Below, one piece after another: positions 1-11,989 of a stretch of DNA of 64,000 bases (the first letter of the stretch is position 1; every line of letters begins with the position of its first letter). Location: positions 1-64,000 of the forward strand of contig JAYWVB010000082.1 of assembly GCA_039881045.1 (NCBI GenBank), given 5' to 3'. The stretch is from Chaetomium olivaceum (lineage: Eukaryota > Ascomycota > Sordariomycetes > Sordariales > Chaetomiaceae). A program made the translations under genes and the position numbers. Under the pieces are notes generated by a model. The model saw nothing but the letters and a program-made list of their open reading frames with translations, made no database searches and was not told where the DNA came from.

Positions 1-282
1 CAAAAAACAAGAACCGCAACTCAAAAAACAAGACAGAAAACAAGACAGAAAACAAACCAGTGAGACAGGAAACAAACAAGCGAGCCGCCCCTTTGATTAC
101 CATCCCACTCTAACCCAACTGAATTCAGAGAGCCTCCCGGTATCGTCGCGCAATGCACAAACTTGAAATCAATCTGCCGCCCCCCTGATCCATCAAACCT
201 ACACACGTAGAGGGATGAAACCCCGTGAGATGTACAACCACAACCGTGGACCCTACCCGTGTCTCGCTCGCCCGGCCGCGCC

Positions 283-1410
283 TCACTCGCTCATGCCTGC
301 CCGCCACTGCTCGATCTTGACACTCGTCGTCTGCGGCAGTCCCAACAGCGCAGCATCCGGTCGTTCAGCTTGATACGGTCCTCTACACCACCCCGGTTGT
401 CGTTAGCATAAAAACCCTTCTTCCCATACTACCCGACCAGGGCAAAATGCAAGATCAAGATCAAGATGGACCCGACTCAACAAAACAGTCAAGTCAAGTC
501 AAACCAAGTCAAGTCAAACCAAGTCAAGTCAAGCCAAGTCAGAAATAAGCAAGAAAAAAAACCCAACTCACCACTGCCCTCCCCCCGGGCCAACAACCTC
601 GCGCCCAGCCTCTCGGCCAGCACCATCTCGACGCCCAGCACCCGCCTCACCTTCTCCCCCACCTCGACCACCTCCCTCCGCGACACCCAAAACCCCTCTT
701 TCACCCCGCCGGTAACACCCACATACACCCTGCCGACCAGCACCGCAAACTCCCTCCTCGCATCGCCCAGCCGCGCCCAGCACCGCCTCCAAGCAAGCGC
801 CCACCTCGGCCTGCACCGCCGCGCGCGCGCGCGCTGCCCGCGGCCCGAGCCGTCCGCGTCCGCCACCGGCGTGCGCACCCGCAGGCTGTCCGCCGCCATC
901 ACCATCAGGCTGCTCGACAGCGCCGTGCCCAGGTAGACCAGCCCCAGCACGGCGGCTTTGACGTCCGGGGTCTGCAGCTCGGGGACGTCGCGCACGAGGT
1001 GCAGCGCCGCGACGAGCCGGTCCGTCTCCGCCACGATGGCGGTCAGCGGGTCCGCGGGCGGAGGGCGACTCGTTCAGGTCCCGCGCTTGTTTGATCGCCG
1101 CGAGCCCGTGCAGCGCGTGCGCGAGGAGGGAAGGGAGCGGGGAGGAGAGCGTGATGCCGCCTGCGGCCTGGATGGATGGAGTGAGGTGGGGGGTTAGTGA
1201 TGGTTATTGTTTGATTTCTTGGAGAAGGGGGGGGGGGGGGTGGGGGGGGGTTCAAGGGTTGGGTAACTTGGATAACTTGGGTAACTTGAGTTGGGTGGGG
1301 GGGGGGGGGGGGGGAAGGGAAGGAGGGTTTGAAAAAGGGGGGGTTGATTTGATGGAGATGGGTGTGGGAGGGGCAAGCGGGGGATGACAGGAGGAGGGAA
1401 CCCTTACCAT
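283..1410 (-). CDS. Conserved fungal protein of unknown function, frame-disrupted
   Basis: I do not recognise the family. Seen: a coding stretch at 1167-572 (alpha-helical, with LLAHALHGLAAIKQ, DRLVAALHLVRDVPEL and EKVRRVLGVEMVLAER) follows an acceptor at 1168, ends at a GTGAGT donor at 571, and continues after a GCTAACG branch and TAG acceptor at 382-283 with EDRIKLNDRML, then LGLPQTTSVKIEQW and a stop. An ATG directly before a GTAAGG donor at 1407 could be the start (exon 1408-1410); a longer first exon up to about 1560 is also open. The frame changes near 1050-1070 (+1 or -2), near 345 (-1), and probably twice, compensating, around 740-835 in a GC repeat. Corrected length would be about 230 residues. 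The introns hold poly-G runs and a GTCAA microsatellite. Low confidence in start and exact structure; moderate confidence that a real gene lies here. Confidence 0.5.
488..542. repeat. GTCAA pentamer microsatellite, interrupted
   Basis: About ten copies of GTCAA/CAAGT, interrupted by AAACC and GCC spacers. It lies within the putative second intron of the gene at 283-1410. The same pentamer recurs, uninterrupted, at 14474-14508. Confidence 0.9.
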
Positions 1411-3176
1411 GGTTCTGGTTGGTATCAAAATTGAATGCTTGATGCGGGCTTGGGCTTGATGATGGGAGCAACTCAGCAAGTTCTGGCGGTGAGGGAACGA
1501 ACGGGAAGCTTGGCGGGTGGGATGAGCTTCAAGTTCAAGTTTCTGAGCCAACATGTTCATGGATCATGGGGACCTCCGGCTTGATATGAAAATCATGTCT
1601 ATGGCTGGGAAGCCACCAACAAAGTCTATCAATGTGATACCGCAGGGATGGCCCGTCTCGCTGCTGCGCGGTGGGCAGTGGGCTGTCTCGGCGACGCCGT
1701 CCCCGGAATGGCTGCTTCCAAGACTAGCTGCACACACACTTGTCTCGACATGTACGACCGGCTTCCGAGTTGGGTTCTATACCTCTTCTTGTCTGCCTCC
1801 CCGGGTTTAGTACCCATCCAGTCGGACGGTATTTGTCGAATGCTGATCTGCTGCTGCTGCTCCATCCCGGGCTTCACCCATCGTGGGTACTCGGTGGACG
1901 TTCGAGTTCGACCAAGCTCGGCTAGCTCGATTTCAAAGAAAAAGACATGGCAGCAGCAGCATGCAACCCGGGCAAGACGTTCCTATCTCCGCTGCTGACC
2001 CATCTGAGGTCAGATCTGTGCATCGACCTGCTGGCCGGTCTGCCTGCTGCTGCCCTCCTCGACCTGCAGTCAACTCCCGAAACAAACACCTTTGTTCGCG
2101 CAGGGTGGGCGCCGCCACGGACCATGAGATTGCCAGGTCTGGTCTCGGACACCTGCCATTCCTTTCCCCCCCCCGCAGGTTGCAGAGGCAACCTGCGGTG
2201 AATCTGACGTGGCGGGCTGTCGCCCTCTGGAAGTCACCTACTAGCAGCGCCCCCGGCAGCCGCGGTAGCCTCCCGAAATCCGGATGGGGAAAGGTCACGG
2301 CTGCCTCTGCATCTCGCCATTGCGCAGTATTTTAGCCCCATCCAACTAGTGTCAGACCTGACTGCCCCGGTGACCCCTGTCAGCCTTTTCTTAGCGACGC
2401 CCTTAATGCTTTGCTCCGCGAACCCACACCGGCGGAAACCAACCACCCCCGTCCACTGCTTGGAGCACGTTAGTCGACCACCCATCGCTGAGCGCCCCAT
2501 TGCGGCTCAAGCGCAGATGGCGCATAGCCAGCTGTCAGGCGATCGCTATTGATATATGCATGGCGCCGGGGCATGAATGACGGGACAGCAAAGACTACGA
2601 CCGGAAGTCACATCCGTCTGCACTGCGATAGACTAGACCGAGATGGCCGGCTGAAACAACTGGTTGCCCGGCTTCATAACACACTGCTGACCCATCGATA
2701 TCGGCGACGCCACCGATCGATGAGCCCCCGGCATCCCCTTTTCGTCGACTCTTTTCGAATATCGCCGGCAGGATCCAGCGAGTATTCCCCGGCCACGTGT
2801 ATCATAGTCAAGGTAGTAGCTAGTCAGTAAGCGTTGACGGCATATGGTCGCCGATGCGACGTCTTCTTCCTGTACTGCCGAGTGCTATGAGCGACGAGGT
2901 AGTTCGGAAATCTTACCCCATAAGGAGACGAAAAGGGAAATAACTTTGTAAGGAAAGACTCCTCATCATCATGTCTCGTAAGGGGTATCACAAAAGCTGA
3001 CATGAATCGGTATGCTAACCGCCTCAAAACACACCCAATCCCCAACGCCTGAGATTAGACAGTTTCAATGTACCTCTTCATCTCCCTGCAACAAGTCAGC
3101 ATATGCGAGCGCATCAGGTAGTTTACTGAAATGGGCAAGGGGCAGGGAAGAGCCGGGAGGCCGGTACGGCCGGGAC
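1411..3176. other. Gene-free stretch
   Basis: No ORF here has domain content or fungal codon pattern. It holds the 5' side of the gene at 283-1410 and the 3' side of the glutamine-synthetase-like gene. I see no RNA gene or mobile element. Confidence 0.5.
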
Positions 3177-4643
3177 TCACCAATCCGTCACAGCTTCATC
3201 CCACAACCGTATCTCATGGGCCCTCGTGCCGCCGAAATGCTCCACAAACTCGTCCCCAAACACCTCCCTCGCAATGCTACCCTCGCGCATGAACCTATCA
3301 GTCGCCTCGCGCAGCGTCTTGGCCAGGCGGGCACCCGTATCGGAACTACCTCCCACATCCTCCCCCTTCCCCAGCGGAGGGCAGGGGAAGTCCAGCTTCT
3401 TCTCGACGCCGCGCCAGCCCAGCGCCAGGATGGCGGCCATCACGTAGTATGGGTTGGCGTCCGCACCCGGGACGCGGACCTCGAACCGTGTGGCCCCCGG
3501 CTTGGCGGTGGGCGGCGCGATCAGGCGTATCGAGGCAGCGCGGTGCTCCAGGCCCCACGAGACGTGACAGGCGCCCAGAAGTTCTCCACCAGGCGCTTAT
3601 AGCTGTTTATGGTGGGGCCACCATGGGCATGACATCTGGCAAGCCTTCGAGGATGCCGGCCAGGAAATGGCGGCCCAGATCGGAGAGGTCGGCGACGTCA
3701 GGGTATGGCGGGTTCGGGTCTGTTTCTCCGCGGTAGAAGAGATTCTTCCCGTCGGCATCGACCAGCGAGACGTGCATGTGCCCGCTGTTCCCGGGGAGCC
3801 CCTGTTTGGGCTTCGCCATAAAGCACGGCGTAATACCGTGCTTAATGCCCACAGACTTGACGACGTATTTGAATAGGGTGGCACGGTCTGCCATCTGTCT
3901 GAGCTCGCCGAATTCAAGAGCGGCCTCGTAGACGCCAGGCCCGCTCTCGGTGTGCCACCCTTCGATATCGCATTTGAACGTCTGGCATGTGTTGAAAATG
4001 TCGTAGTAATAGTCTTGGTATGGACGGGCCGGGTCAAGCTGTAGCCAAACAGCCCTCGGTCAGGGATGGGAGGAGGCGGGAGGGTTCCGTTCGAGGTAGG
4101 TGGCGGTCGATTGGGGGGCGCCGTCGGACGCTGGGGTCTTGAACTGGTAGAACTCGTACTCGGCTGTTGTACGGCTGCGTCAGCTACTCGGCCCTATTGC
4201 AGGGTGGTAGAGCGATCTCATCACTCACCTCCCGCCATGGCCCCGTAGCCCTTGGTCGCGAATTTGTCTAGTTGGGTTTTCAGCAGACCACGTGGGCATG
4301 CTGGTACCGGCTCCCTAGTATCGGGGTCAAAGAAGCTGACCAGGAAGAACGGAACGTTGTTCTCCCAGGGGATGCGCCGGTAGCTGTTGAGGTCTGGCAC
4401 GGCGATGATGTCCCTGTACCCGTTCTCCTTGTTGCTGACCTTCAGCTCTTGCATGTATGTTTTGTCGTGCATGTCCCAGCCAAAGATGACGGAGCAGAAG
4501 CCAAAGCCGCTCTCAGCTATGGACAGAAACTTCTTTTTGGAGACGAGCTTGCCGCGGAGCATGCCATCGACGTCGATACCGGCGAGCTTGACCGAGGTGT
4601 CATTGGCCAACAAGGCCGGCAGGTCTTTGGCCGTGATTTCCAT
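3177..4643 (-). CDS. Glutamine synthetase-like (GS I/FluG-type) protein, frame-disrupted
   Basis: Family: type-I glutamine synthetase fold proteins that ligate ammonia or amines to glutamate-like substrates. Exon 1 is 4643-4229 (starts MEITAKDLPALL) and the intron is 4228-4175 or slightly longer, ending at an ACAACAG acceptor. The second exon carries EYEFYQF, GWHTESGPGVYEAAL, MAKPKQGLPGNSGHMHVS (nucleotide-binding and catalytic region), NSYKRLVENFWAPVT, RAASIRLIAPPTAKPG and a C-terminus ending EAVTDW. The whole family length is represented, but the frame breaks five times: near 4071-4076, 4053-4057, 4012-4019, 3610-3614 and 3561-3565. Each break is explained by one missing base. Two create early stops. 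Divergent from mcsA, 1.3 kb apart. Either sequencing deletions or a pseudogene; identity of the family is secure, exact substrate is not. Confidence 0.8.
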
Positions 4644-5969
4644 TGTTGAAAGGGAGCTGTTGTGTCGCGACAAAAATGTCACCAAAAATCAAAGACGACA
4701 GTAGTTCGTAGTCAATATGGGGTTGGTGTAGATATCGGACAAATGCGAGTGTCGAGGGAGACCAAGCTGGGTGCTGGTATAATCGCGCGGGGTTCGTGTG
4801 GCGGAGCGGCTTTCGAAGGAAGCGGGTATGTTTGTCGAGATGGAAAAGGAGCAGAGAAAGCACAGAAATGTGAGGGTGAAAGATGGGTAATTCGACCAAA
4901 TAGCGTTTGATGTCGCCAGACGCAGAAAAGGAGGCGAGATTGAAGCAAGATTAAACCAAGATTGAATCAAGATTGAACCAAGATCCCACGATGAAACCGG
5001 TGGAGGGGCACAGCAGCTGCGCAGGACCCGCCAATCAAGAACACGTGCGTCATCGGCAGCCCTCTGAAGAGCCAAGGCAGCAACCCAAGCAGTCCTTCGT
5101 AACGATACGGCTTCCTTGAAAAGAAGTCCGATGGAACTCGATGATAAGGAATGTCCGCCGGAACCCATTCATGCCACAACAACAATGGAGAGGCAGTCGG
5201 ACTTCCAGTGGTTATGGTTTCTGGTTATTATACTGGACTAGTGAAAGTTATTGTGCAAGTGACCTTTGCATCTAACCAGCTCGTCCCATCACTCTCTATT
5301 GATCCGCGGCCGCCTTATCGGTGAGTAAAGTGAGTGAAGACTGGTTGTTGAGATGGTTCATAGCCGAGTACATACATATAGTTAAGACAACTCGGTCGTC
5401 TTCTTCCGAGCAAGGGTCCCGCTCGAGATCTTCCCACCTCCGGAGCGACGGGAAAGGGAGGAAGGCGCGAAATGTTGCTGGGCAGTGCAGAGACAGAAAG
5501 CCGAGGAATGGTACCACAAAGTCATTGGTCAATGGCTGTGACCCCAGACCTTTTGTCCGGGGCGGCAACCCCATGCGGGGTGTTGACGGCTTTCCTCGGC
5601 TGAGCTGGGGAACGGGGAACGGAGAACGGGGAACGTGACGAACACATGCAAGACGCCAACTTGCTGAGACAAATAAATCTCACAAAATTGTCCCAATTTA
5701 CTTCCGTTGCTCCCGAAACCTGACATTAATGTTGGGCATAGAACGAATACACTCGGTTAATTTATCTCTGTCCCTAGCGCCGACCACAGCGTCGACGACA
5801 GCATCAAAGACAACGCCAGCGATCCTCGGCTCCCCGCACTAGCGGTCACAGCGACAAGTCACGAAATAGAGGAAGCCATTCTACAAGTTCCGGGCCAGCT
5901 TTCTTTCGCCGTCCAGAAGCAATCGTAAACTGTGAACCAGGAAGAAGGACATCAAGACCATCACACACC
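4644..5969. other. Divergent promoter region between GS-like gene and mcsA
   Basis: About 1.3 kb shared upstream region of two divergent genes. It contains an 11-bp tandem repeat (4933-4986) and a GGGGAACGGAGAAC-type short repeat at 5607-5634. No coding sequence recognised. Confidence 0.6.
4933..4986. repeat. 11-bp tandem repeat, about 4.5 copies
   Basis: Unit close to CAAGATTGAAY, with one or two substitutions between copies. It lies about 290 bases upstream of the GS-like start codon, so it may be in that promoter or 5' UTR. Confidence 0.85.
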
Positions 5970-7494
5970 ATGGCAATGAGTCTAAGGACGGGGCGGCGCG
6001 CCCTGAGCGGGGTCCTACGTGTAAGATGACCAACCTACAAGGTTTCTGTGATACCTGTTCAGACGGCATCACTTAGGTTGCGGTGGAAATGGATTACTGA
6101 CTGCGATATGGCAGCCCATGATTGCAACATCACCTTCATCTTTTGCACCACGCCGAACATACGCCACCGCCGAGCCGGACCTCAAGACGACCCTCAAAGA
6201 GGTGATCCCCGCCAAACGTGAGCTGCTCAAGAAGGTCAAGGCCCACGGCGCCAAGGTCATCGGCGAAGTCAAGGTCGAGAACACCATCGGCGGCATGCGC
6301 GGGCTCAAGGCCATGGTCTGGGAGGGCTCCGTGCTCGACGCCAACGAGGGCATCCGCTTCCACGGCCGCACCATCAAGGACTGCCAGAAGGAGCTGCCCA
6401 AGGGCAAGACGGGCACCGAGATGTTGCCCGAAGCCATGTTCTGGCTTTTGCTCACCGGCAAAGTGCCCTCGGTCAACCAGGTCCGCCAGTTCTCGCGCGA
6501 ACTCGCCGAGCAGGCCCAGCTGCCGGCCTTCGTCAACAAGATGCTCGACGACTTCCCGCGCGACCTGCACCCCATGACCCAGTTCGCCATGGCTGTGTCA
6601 GCCCTCAACTACACCTCCAAGTTTGCCAAGGCCTACGAGCAGGGCCTCAACAAGGCCGACTACTGGGAGCCCACCTTTGACGACTGCATCTCGCTGCTCG
6701 CCAAGCTACCCACCATCGCCGCCAAGATCTACCAGAACGCCTACCGCGGCGGCGGCGCCCTGCCCGCCGAGGTCGACCTCGAGCAGGACTGGTCCTACAA
6801 CTTCGCCGCCATGCTCGGCAAGGGCGGCCGCGAGAACGAGAACTTCCAGGACCTCCTCCGGCTGTACCTCGCCCTGCACGGCGACCACGAAGGCGGCAAC
6901 GTCTCGGCGCACACCACGCACCTCGTCGGCAGCGCCCTGAGCGACCCCTTCCTCAGCTACAGCGCCGGCCTGCAGGGGCTCGCGGGTCCCCTGCACGGCC
7001 TCGCCGCCCAGGAAGTGCTCCGCTGGATCATCCAGATGAAGGACGCCATCCCGGCCTCCTACACCGAACAAGACGTGCACGACTACCTCTGGGCCACCCT
7101 CAACTCGGGGCGCGTCGTGCCCGGGTACGGGCACGCGGTGCTGCGCAAGCCCGACCCGCGCTTCGAGGCCCTGATGGACTACGCCGCGGCGCGCCCGGAG
7201 ATCGCAAACGACCCCGTCTTCCAGCTGGTCCGCGCCAACAGCGAGATCGCGCCCGAGGTGCTCAAGAAGCACGGCAAGACCAAGAACCCCTACCCCAATG
7301 TCGACTCGAGCTCGGGCGTGCTGTTCCACCACTATGGCTTCCACGAGACGCTGTACTACACGGCTACTTTTGGCGTGTCGCGCGGCCTGGGCCCGCTGGC
7401 CCAGCTGGTGTGGGATCGCGCGCTGGGCTTGCCGATTGAGCGGCCGAAGAGCATCAACTTGGAGGGCATTCTGAAGGAGGTGGAGAAGCTGTGA
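5970..7494 (+). CDS. mcsA: 2-methylcitrate synthase, mitochondrial (McsA)
   Basis: Condenses propionyl-CoA with oxaloacetate in the mitochondrial methylcitrate cycle; the fungal enzyme also accepts acetyl-CoA (family knowledge). Exon 1 5970-6020 encodes a basic presequence start (MAMSLRTGRRALSGVLR); intron 6021-6114 has GTAAGA, a TACTGAC branch and GCAG; exon 2 6115-7494. The product is 476 residues. Catalytic residues are visible: His about 311 (GPLHGLAAQEV), His about 357 (VPGYGHAVLR) and Asp about 414 (NPYPNVDSSSG). I choose McsA over ordinary citrate synthase because the N-terminus (AEPDLKTTLKEVIPAKREL), GGMRGLKAMVWEGSVLD and C-terminal ERPKSINLEGI match the methylcitrate branch as I know it. 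Intact frame, no oddity. Confidence 0.9.
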
Positions 7495-10400
7495 GGGGGG
7501 GTTGGTGATGGTAGTGCGCGTAATGATGTGATGGGTATATGGGTATGGGTATGAAAGAGCGTGTTGAGTGGAGAGACTTGGTGAAATACATTGATTATTG
7601 TTTTGTATTTTGCGGTGATGATGTGTTTCTTGCCTCTGTTGTGTGCCCTGTGTGGCGCTTGGTTGCGTGGGAAAGATGGCAGTGGCCATGAAGAGACGTC
7701 GGTCTCGCCCAAGGTATCCAATTGCCACAACGCCGTGCCTCACACCAAACCCGGAAAGCGGAAACAAAAAATATTGTTTTTCCCGTTCTCCCTCCCCTCG
7801 GTTCTCCGCATTCTCCGCATTCCCGAACATTTTCGCGGAACACCCCGAAAAGGCCAGTTCATGCGCCGCGCGGTACCAATCTTTTGGGTGCGCGCTAGCA
7901 TCAGTTCGGGGTCGACGGGAGAACGGGCAGATCATGGCGCAGCACGTCCGTCTGTACCGTACATGTCTCTATCACGGAACGGCGGGTAGCAGAACTCTGA
8001 ACTCTGAACTCTGGTACGGGTGGAGGAGGCGTGTCTATTTTTCCGGCGTTCCGCCCGGACCTCGGTAGGTGTCATGTTGCCCGTCCTGTTATTTCCATCA
8101 GTCCATCTCCCCCCACGGCGGGCTAGTAGAATTTGGGTTGGTTGGTTCCGTGTTACTGTTCCTGGATTCAGGAACGGAATTGTCAAGTGGGTGAAAGGGG
8201 GAGCACGTAGAGCAATGCCAATGCCGATGTTTCGGTGCAGAAAGGGTTGGTTGTGAAGATACCGTTTGGGCAGACCCGAGGCTCCCAACTTGCCTCCCCT
8301 GGCTTGCTTTCCAAGCATGGACTTGCATGCCGTTACACTGGAACAGACAGCAAAAGACCACAAAAATGGTCGCACATGATGCGATGCTGCGGGACATTCC
8401 CAGGGTTCTACCCCTCATCGTACCCGGTTCGTTGTCCGGTCGACTCACACCTTCATATCCGGTGTTGCTATTCTTGTCTTGTGACGTTGACTCAGAAGCA
8501 CCACCAGCGCGCGGCGGAGACCAGCACCACATATTAACCCCGTACTGAAAGCGCACCAGTGATATATCGCAGGCCGCCATCATACGGGGGGTCCTTGAGC
8601 AAGTTGGACCGAGACGTCACAGCGGGCTTGTTTACAATCTGTGCGGATAGCCCCGGGCATGTAGCAGCAGGAGCGGCACCGTGCAGGTGGCTGATACCAC
8701 TGCAGCTGCAGCTGCAATAACAATGAGGCTTCCCATGGAAAACGAGGCAGATATTGGGGGCTGAACCCGATTTCCTGGCTGCCACAAATGCGGGGTACCT
8801 TATTCTCCTTGTCCAGGAACAGCTCGGCGTGCCGTCCGTTGCCCAAGCGGTCTTGCTCGTGGGGTGACGAAGGACCTCGACGGCTGATGTCGGGATCGGC
8901 ATCACTTCGTCAGCCTCCCATCGTGACCGAACGGGGCGTATTGGTCCGAATTCTGTTACATGCAAAGAAGGACAGCTCCGGGTTGAGCCATGTTGCATCG
9001 AACCCTTTGTAGTTTCCTACGGACCAGGGGCATTGCACAGGTCCGTCCCAAGGTCTGAACCCGGTCTTCCACCATCGGGACGGAGGTGTTACACTGCGCT
9101 GGCGAAGCCTCATGGAACGAGACTTTGGCACCATAGGACCGAGAAGACGGGAGACTGCTGATTGAGTGGCGGTATCTCGCTTCCTAGAGCATGTGCGTTC
9201 GCTGAAAAAAGCTCGTATCGGTGACTACTGCCACTTCCCGAGCCTCTTGCTCTTGTTCTACCACGCTGTTGATAGCCGAGGGCAAACACCGGAGCAAAGT
9301 CCCGGGATGGCGCGGATGAGCGGCATGATGGTGGCATGCCACCATCGGGACAGTGCTCCTAGCAATGGAGCAATGGCGGAATGCACCAATGCACCCCATG
9401 GCTGGCCGTAAGGACGGCACCAGCTCGGTGGCTCCAACTATCCGAGGCGAAGACAGACTGGGCAAGACCTCGAGGCCCCGTGAAGCCGGGTCAGCTGACT
9501 CGCATTCCCAGCTATCCCCGACTGCAGCAGATGCAACCATGCCACGATCCAGGTCCGCCATGTTGCGATCCAGGGAACACCCGGTGGGTCCCCAATTAAG
9601 CTTAATCAACGACCCCTGGAACTGTCACAAAAATAGCATCCTTGACGGAGCCGTGCACCCAGAACAGAATGGTGGCATTCAGCCTGGGCCGGTTCCTGGC
9701 GGGCTGTCAGGTCCGGGTAGCAGGGACGGATCAGCACAAGAATTTCCCCGTCGATGCGTTTGACGTCGCCGTTGCCGCTATGCCGGGTCTGAACCTGCTC
9801 AAGGGGGGGGAGGGAGATCGCCACTTCACTCGCCCCTCCCTGACCGAGGACAACGTCTAGGCACTCTGTCCTCTAGTGACTGGATCTGGAACGAGGTGCG
9901 ATGCAACGTGCAGCTCACCCCACGGCAAACCCGATAGTGCAAGATACAGGCCTCGATTCGATTAACGGAGATGTCAACATGGTAAAGTCTGGAGACGGGT
10001 TTCTATAAAAAGCATCAGCCTCTCGAACTAAATGGTTTTTGTCAGCGAGCGAGGCCCGAAAACGAACCGAGTTGGGTCTCGGCGCGGTCTTGGTCGGATC
10101 GATGGTACCTTGTACGGCGAGCCCATAAGAGCTGTACGTCCCGTCTTAATATGTGTTTCATTTATCCTCACTTCATCCGTAAATTTGGCTTGCCGCGAAC
10201 CACTGAACCATGAAAGGCTGAAGAACGTGCGAGAACGACGTCGGCCTCGAGGTAGCCAACGAACACGACGACATGACTGTTTACGCCCCGGATGCAGACC
10301 CTAGCAACTCTGGAGGCGCCGAGGGAGAGACGGGGGGGCAAGACGCTGGGTCCCGAAGGGAGGATGCATCAATCTGGAGATGCAAATTAACGACACCAGA

Positions 10401-10707
10401 CTAGAGGCCGCCAAGGAATCTCGCTGGTCGCAAACATTGCCTCCGCGTCCGGAAAATCTGCCGCCTGGATGTCAGTATGGGAAGAGGCGGGGTGGATGAG
10501 GGGATTGAGGGGATCGCGAAGAGTCCGGACGTCAAAGGCTGAGACGCGAGAAAGGGATATAAAGACGAGCCATCGCCATCGACAACACCGTCTTCTCTCC
10601 TTCCTCACCACCAGCTCAACAATCTTCCAGCCTTCCAGCCTTCAGCTCTCGCCTCTCTCTCCAGATCTTCAGGTCTCAATCGTCCGCTTCGATCCCCATC
10701 AGCCAAT
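7495..10707. other. Gene-free stretch, 3.2 kb
   Basis: Only short overlapping ORFs without domain character. Holds the mcsA 3' region, an AACTCTG triplicate at about 7992-8012, a CT-rich direct repeat near 7800-7825, a TATAAAAA motif near 10003 with no gene after it, and the promoter of the DUF4360 gene. Confidence 0.5.
10558..10563 (+). promoter_or_regulatory. TATA box of the DUF4360 gene
   Basis: TATAAA 145-150 bases before the ATG at 10708, followed by a pyrimidine-rich leader (CTCTCTCC-type) typical of strongly expressed fungal genes. Confidence 0.55.
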
Positions 10708-11487
10708 ATGCGTTCCGTCGCTTTCCTCCTTCCCGCGCTCGTCGCCGCTAGCCCCATCGCTCAGGTCGTTGGCAACGATGGCTGGGCCGATGCCCCGGAC
10801 CCGAAGGACATCCAGATCGTCGCCGCCACCTTCTCCGGCAATGGCTGCCCCCAGGGCTCCGTCTCCACCAACATCTCGCCCGACAAGACCGTGAGTAACA
10901 AGCGAGCTTCCACCTGCCCGATAGATACTGACCCGTCCTGGTAGGTAATCACCTTCGGCTTCGACAAGTTCCAGACCTACATCGGACCCGGCATCAGCCC
11001 CACTGAGAAGAGCAAGAACTGCCAGCTCCACTTGAGCCTGAAGGTACAGCAACAGCCCTCCTCCTCCGTCCCGGAACCGGGCCTGACCACAACACTCAAT
11101 AACACTCTCCCCAAACAGTACCCCGGCGGCTTCCAGTTCTCCGTGCTGGAGAGCACCTACCACGGCTACGCCCAGCTCGAGAAGGGCGTCACGGGCAACT
11201 TCTACAGCACCTACTACTTCAGCCAGGACGCGTCGGCGACGACCACCACCCAGACCTCGATCGCCGGTGGCGGCATCTGGGAGCAGGGCCAGGTGTACAC
11301 CAAGGCCGACCAGATCCCGACGGCCAGCTACATCTTCTCGCCCTGCGGCGCCAACGGCATCCTCAACATCAACAACCGCATCGCCCTTACCAGCACCAAC
11401 TCGTCCGCCAGCGGTCTCATCACCGACGACGACGCCACCGTCGCTTTCACCCAGCAGGTCAACATCGCCTGGCGCTCGTGCCGCTAA
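10708..11487 (+). CDS. Secreted DUF4360-family protein
   Basis: Function unknown; the family is small, secreted and common in ascomycetes. Exons 10708-10890, 10945-11043 and 11119-11487 give 216 residues; introns have GTGAGT/GTACAG donors and TAG/CAG acceptors, all phase 0. The first 14-18 residues form a signal peptide (MRSVAFLLPALVAASP). The diagnostic blocks are present: NGCPQGSVS, TFGFDKFQTYIGPG, KNCQLHL, GGFQFSVL, YHGYAQLEKGVTG, and C-terminal FTQQVNIAWRSCR. Four cysteines (GCP, NCQ, PCG, SCR) could form two disulfides. The leading TATA box suggests inducible, possibly high expression. Confidence 0.85.
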
Positions 11488-11956
11488 GTGCGGCCCCGAT
11501 GCCTGTCCGGCTATTGGCAGACTTGCTTTTCCGGGTAGTTGGTTCCGGGTAGTTTGAAAGGGATGACATGGTGGCTATCTTCTCATCCTCCGCAAATCTG
11601 ACTGCATCGGACCAGGACTTCGGGGTAGCCGGTTCATTGTTTCCTTCTCTGGGAGGCGGCTGGCGCGGAACCAAAATTGGATTTGGTCCGGGATGCGGAT
11701 GTCGGGACCCGAACGGGGGCGGGACGGTTGATCGCCTGCGGGAGGTGCTTGATGGCCGTTGACGGATCTGTCCACTTCTCTTTCTCTTTTTTCTCTCCCC
11801 TTTTTTCTCTATTTCATCTCGAGTATCTTCTGTCGATAGCACAAGTCAATCAAGCCTAACACACAATGCTCGTTCTGACCGCGCGGTGACATGGCTAACA
11901 ACGAAGGAGCCGACACTTGGCGGAGACTTGGCCTTGGTCTCCCCGTCATTCGCAAC

Positions 11957-11957
<1 letters not shown>

Positions 11958-11987
<30 letters not shown>
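11958..11987. repeat. Poly-A tract, 30 bases
   Basis: An uninterrupted run of 30 A residues about 470 bases after the DUF4360 stop codon. It could be the trace of an inserted retro-copied tail, but no element body is seen beside it, so a plain mononucleotide microsatellite is the safer reading. Confidence 0.9.

Positions 11988-11989
<2 letters not shown>

Noticed and set aside
6706..7935. 409-codon ORF on the minus strand
   Set aside because: Antisense to the methylcitrate synthase exon; no motif, composition explained by the opposite frame.
10000..10010. TATAAAAA as promoter of a gene near 10032-10304
   Set aside because: The ORF that follows has no coding character and no conserved block.
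11958..11987. Poly-A as the tail of a LINE or SINE insertion
   Set aside because: No target-site duplication or element body could be seen next to it.
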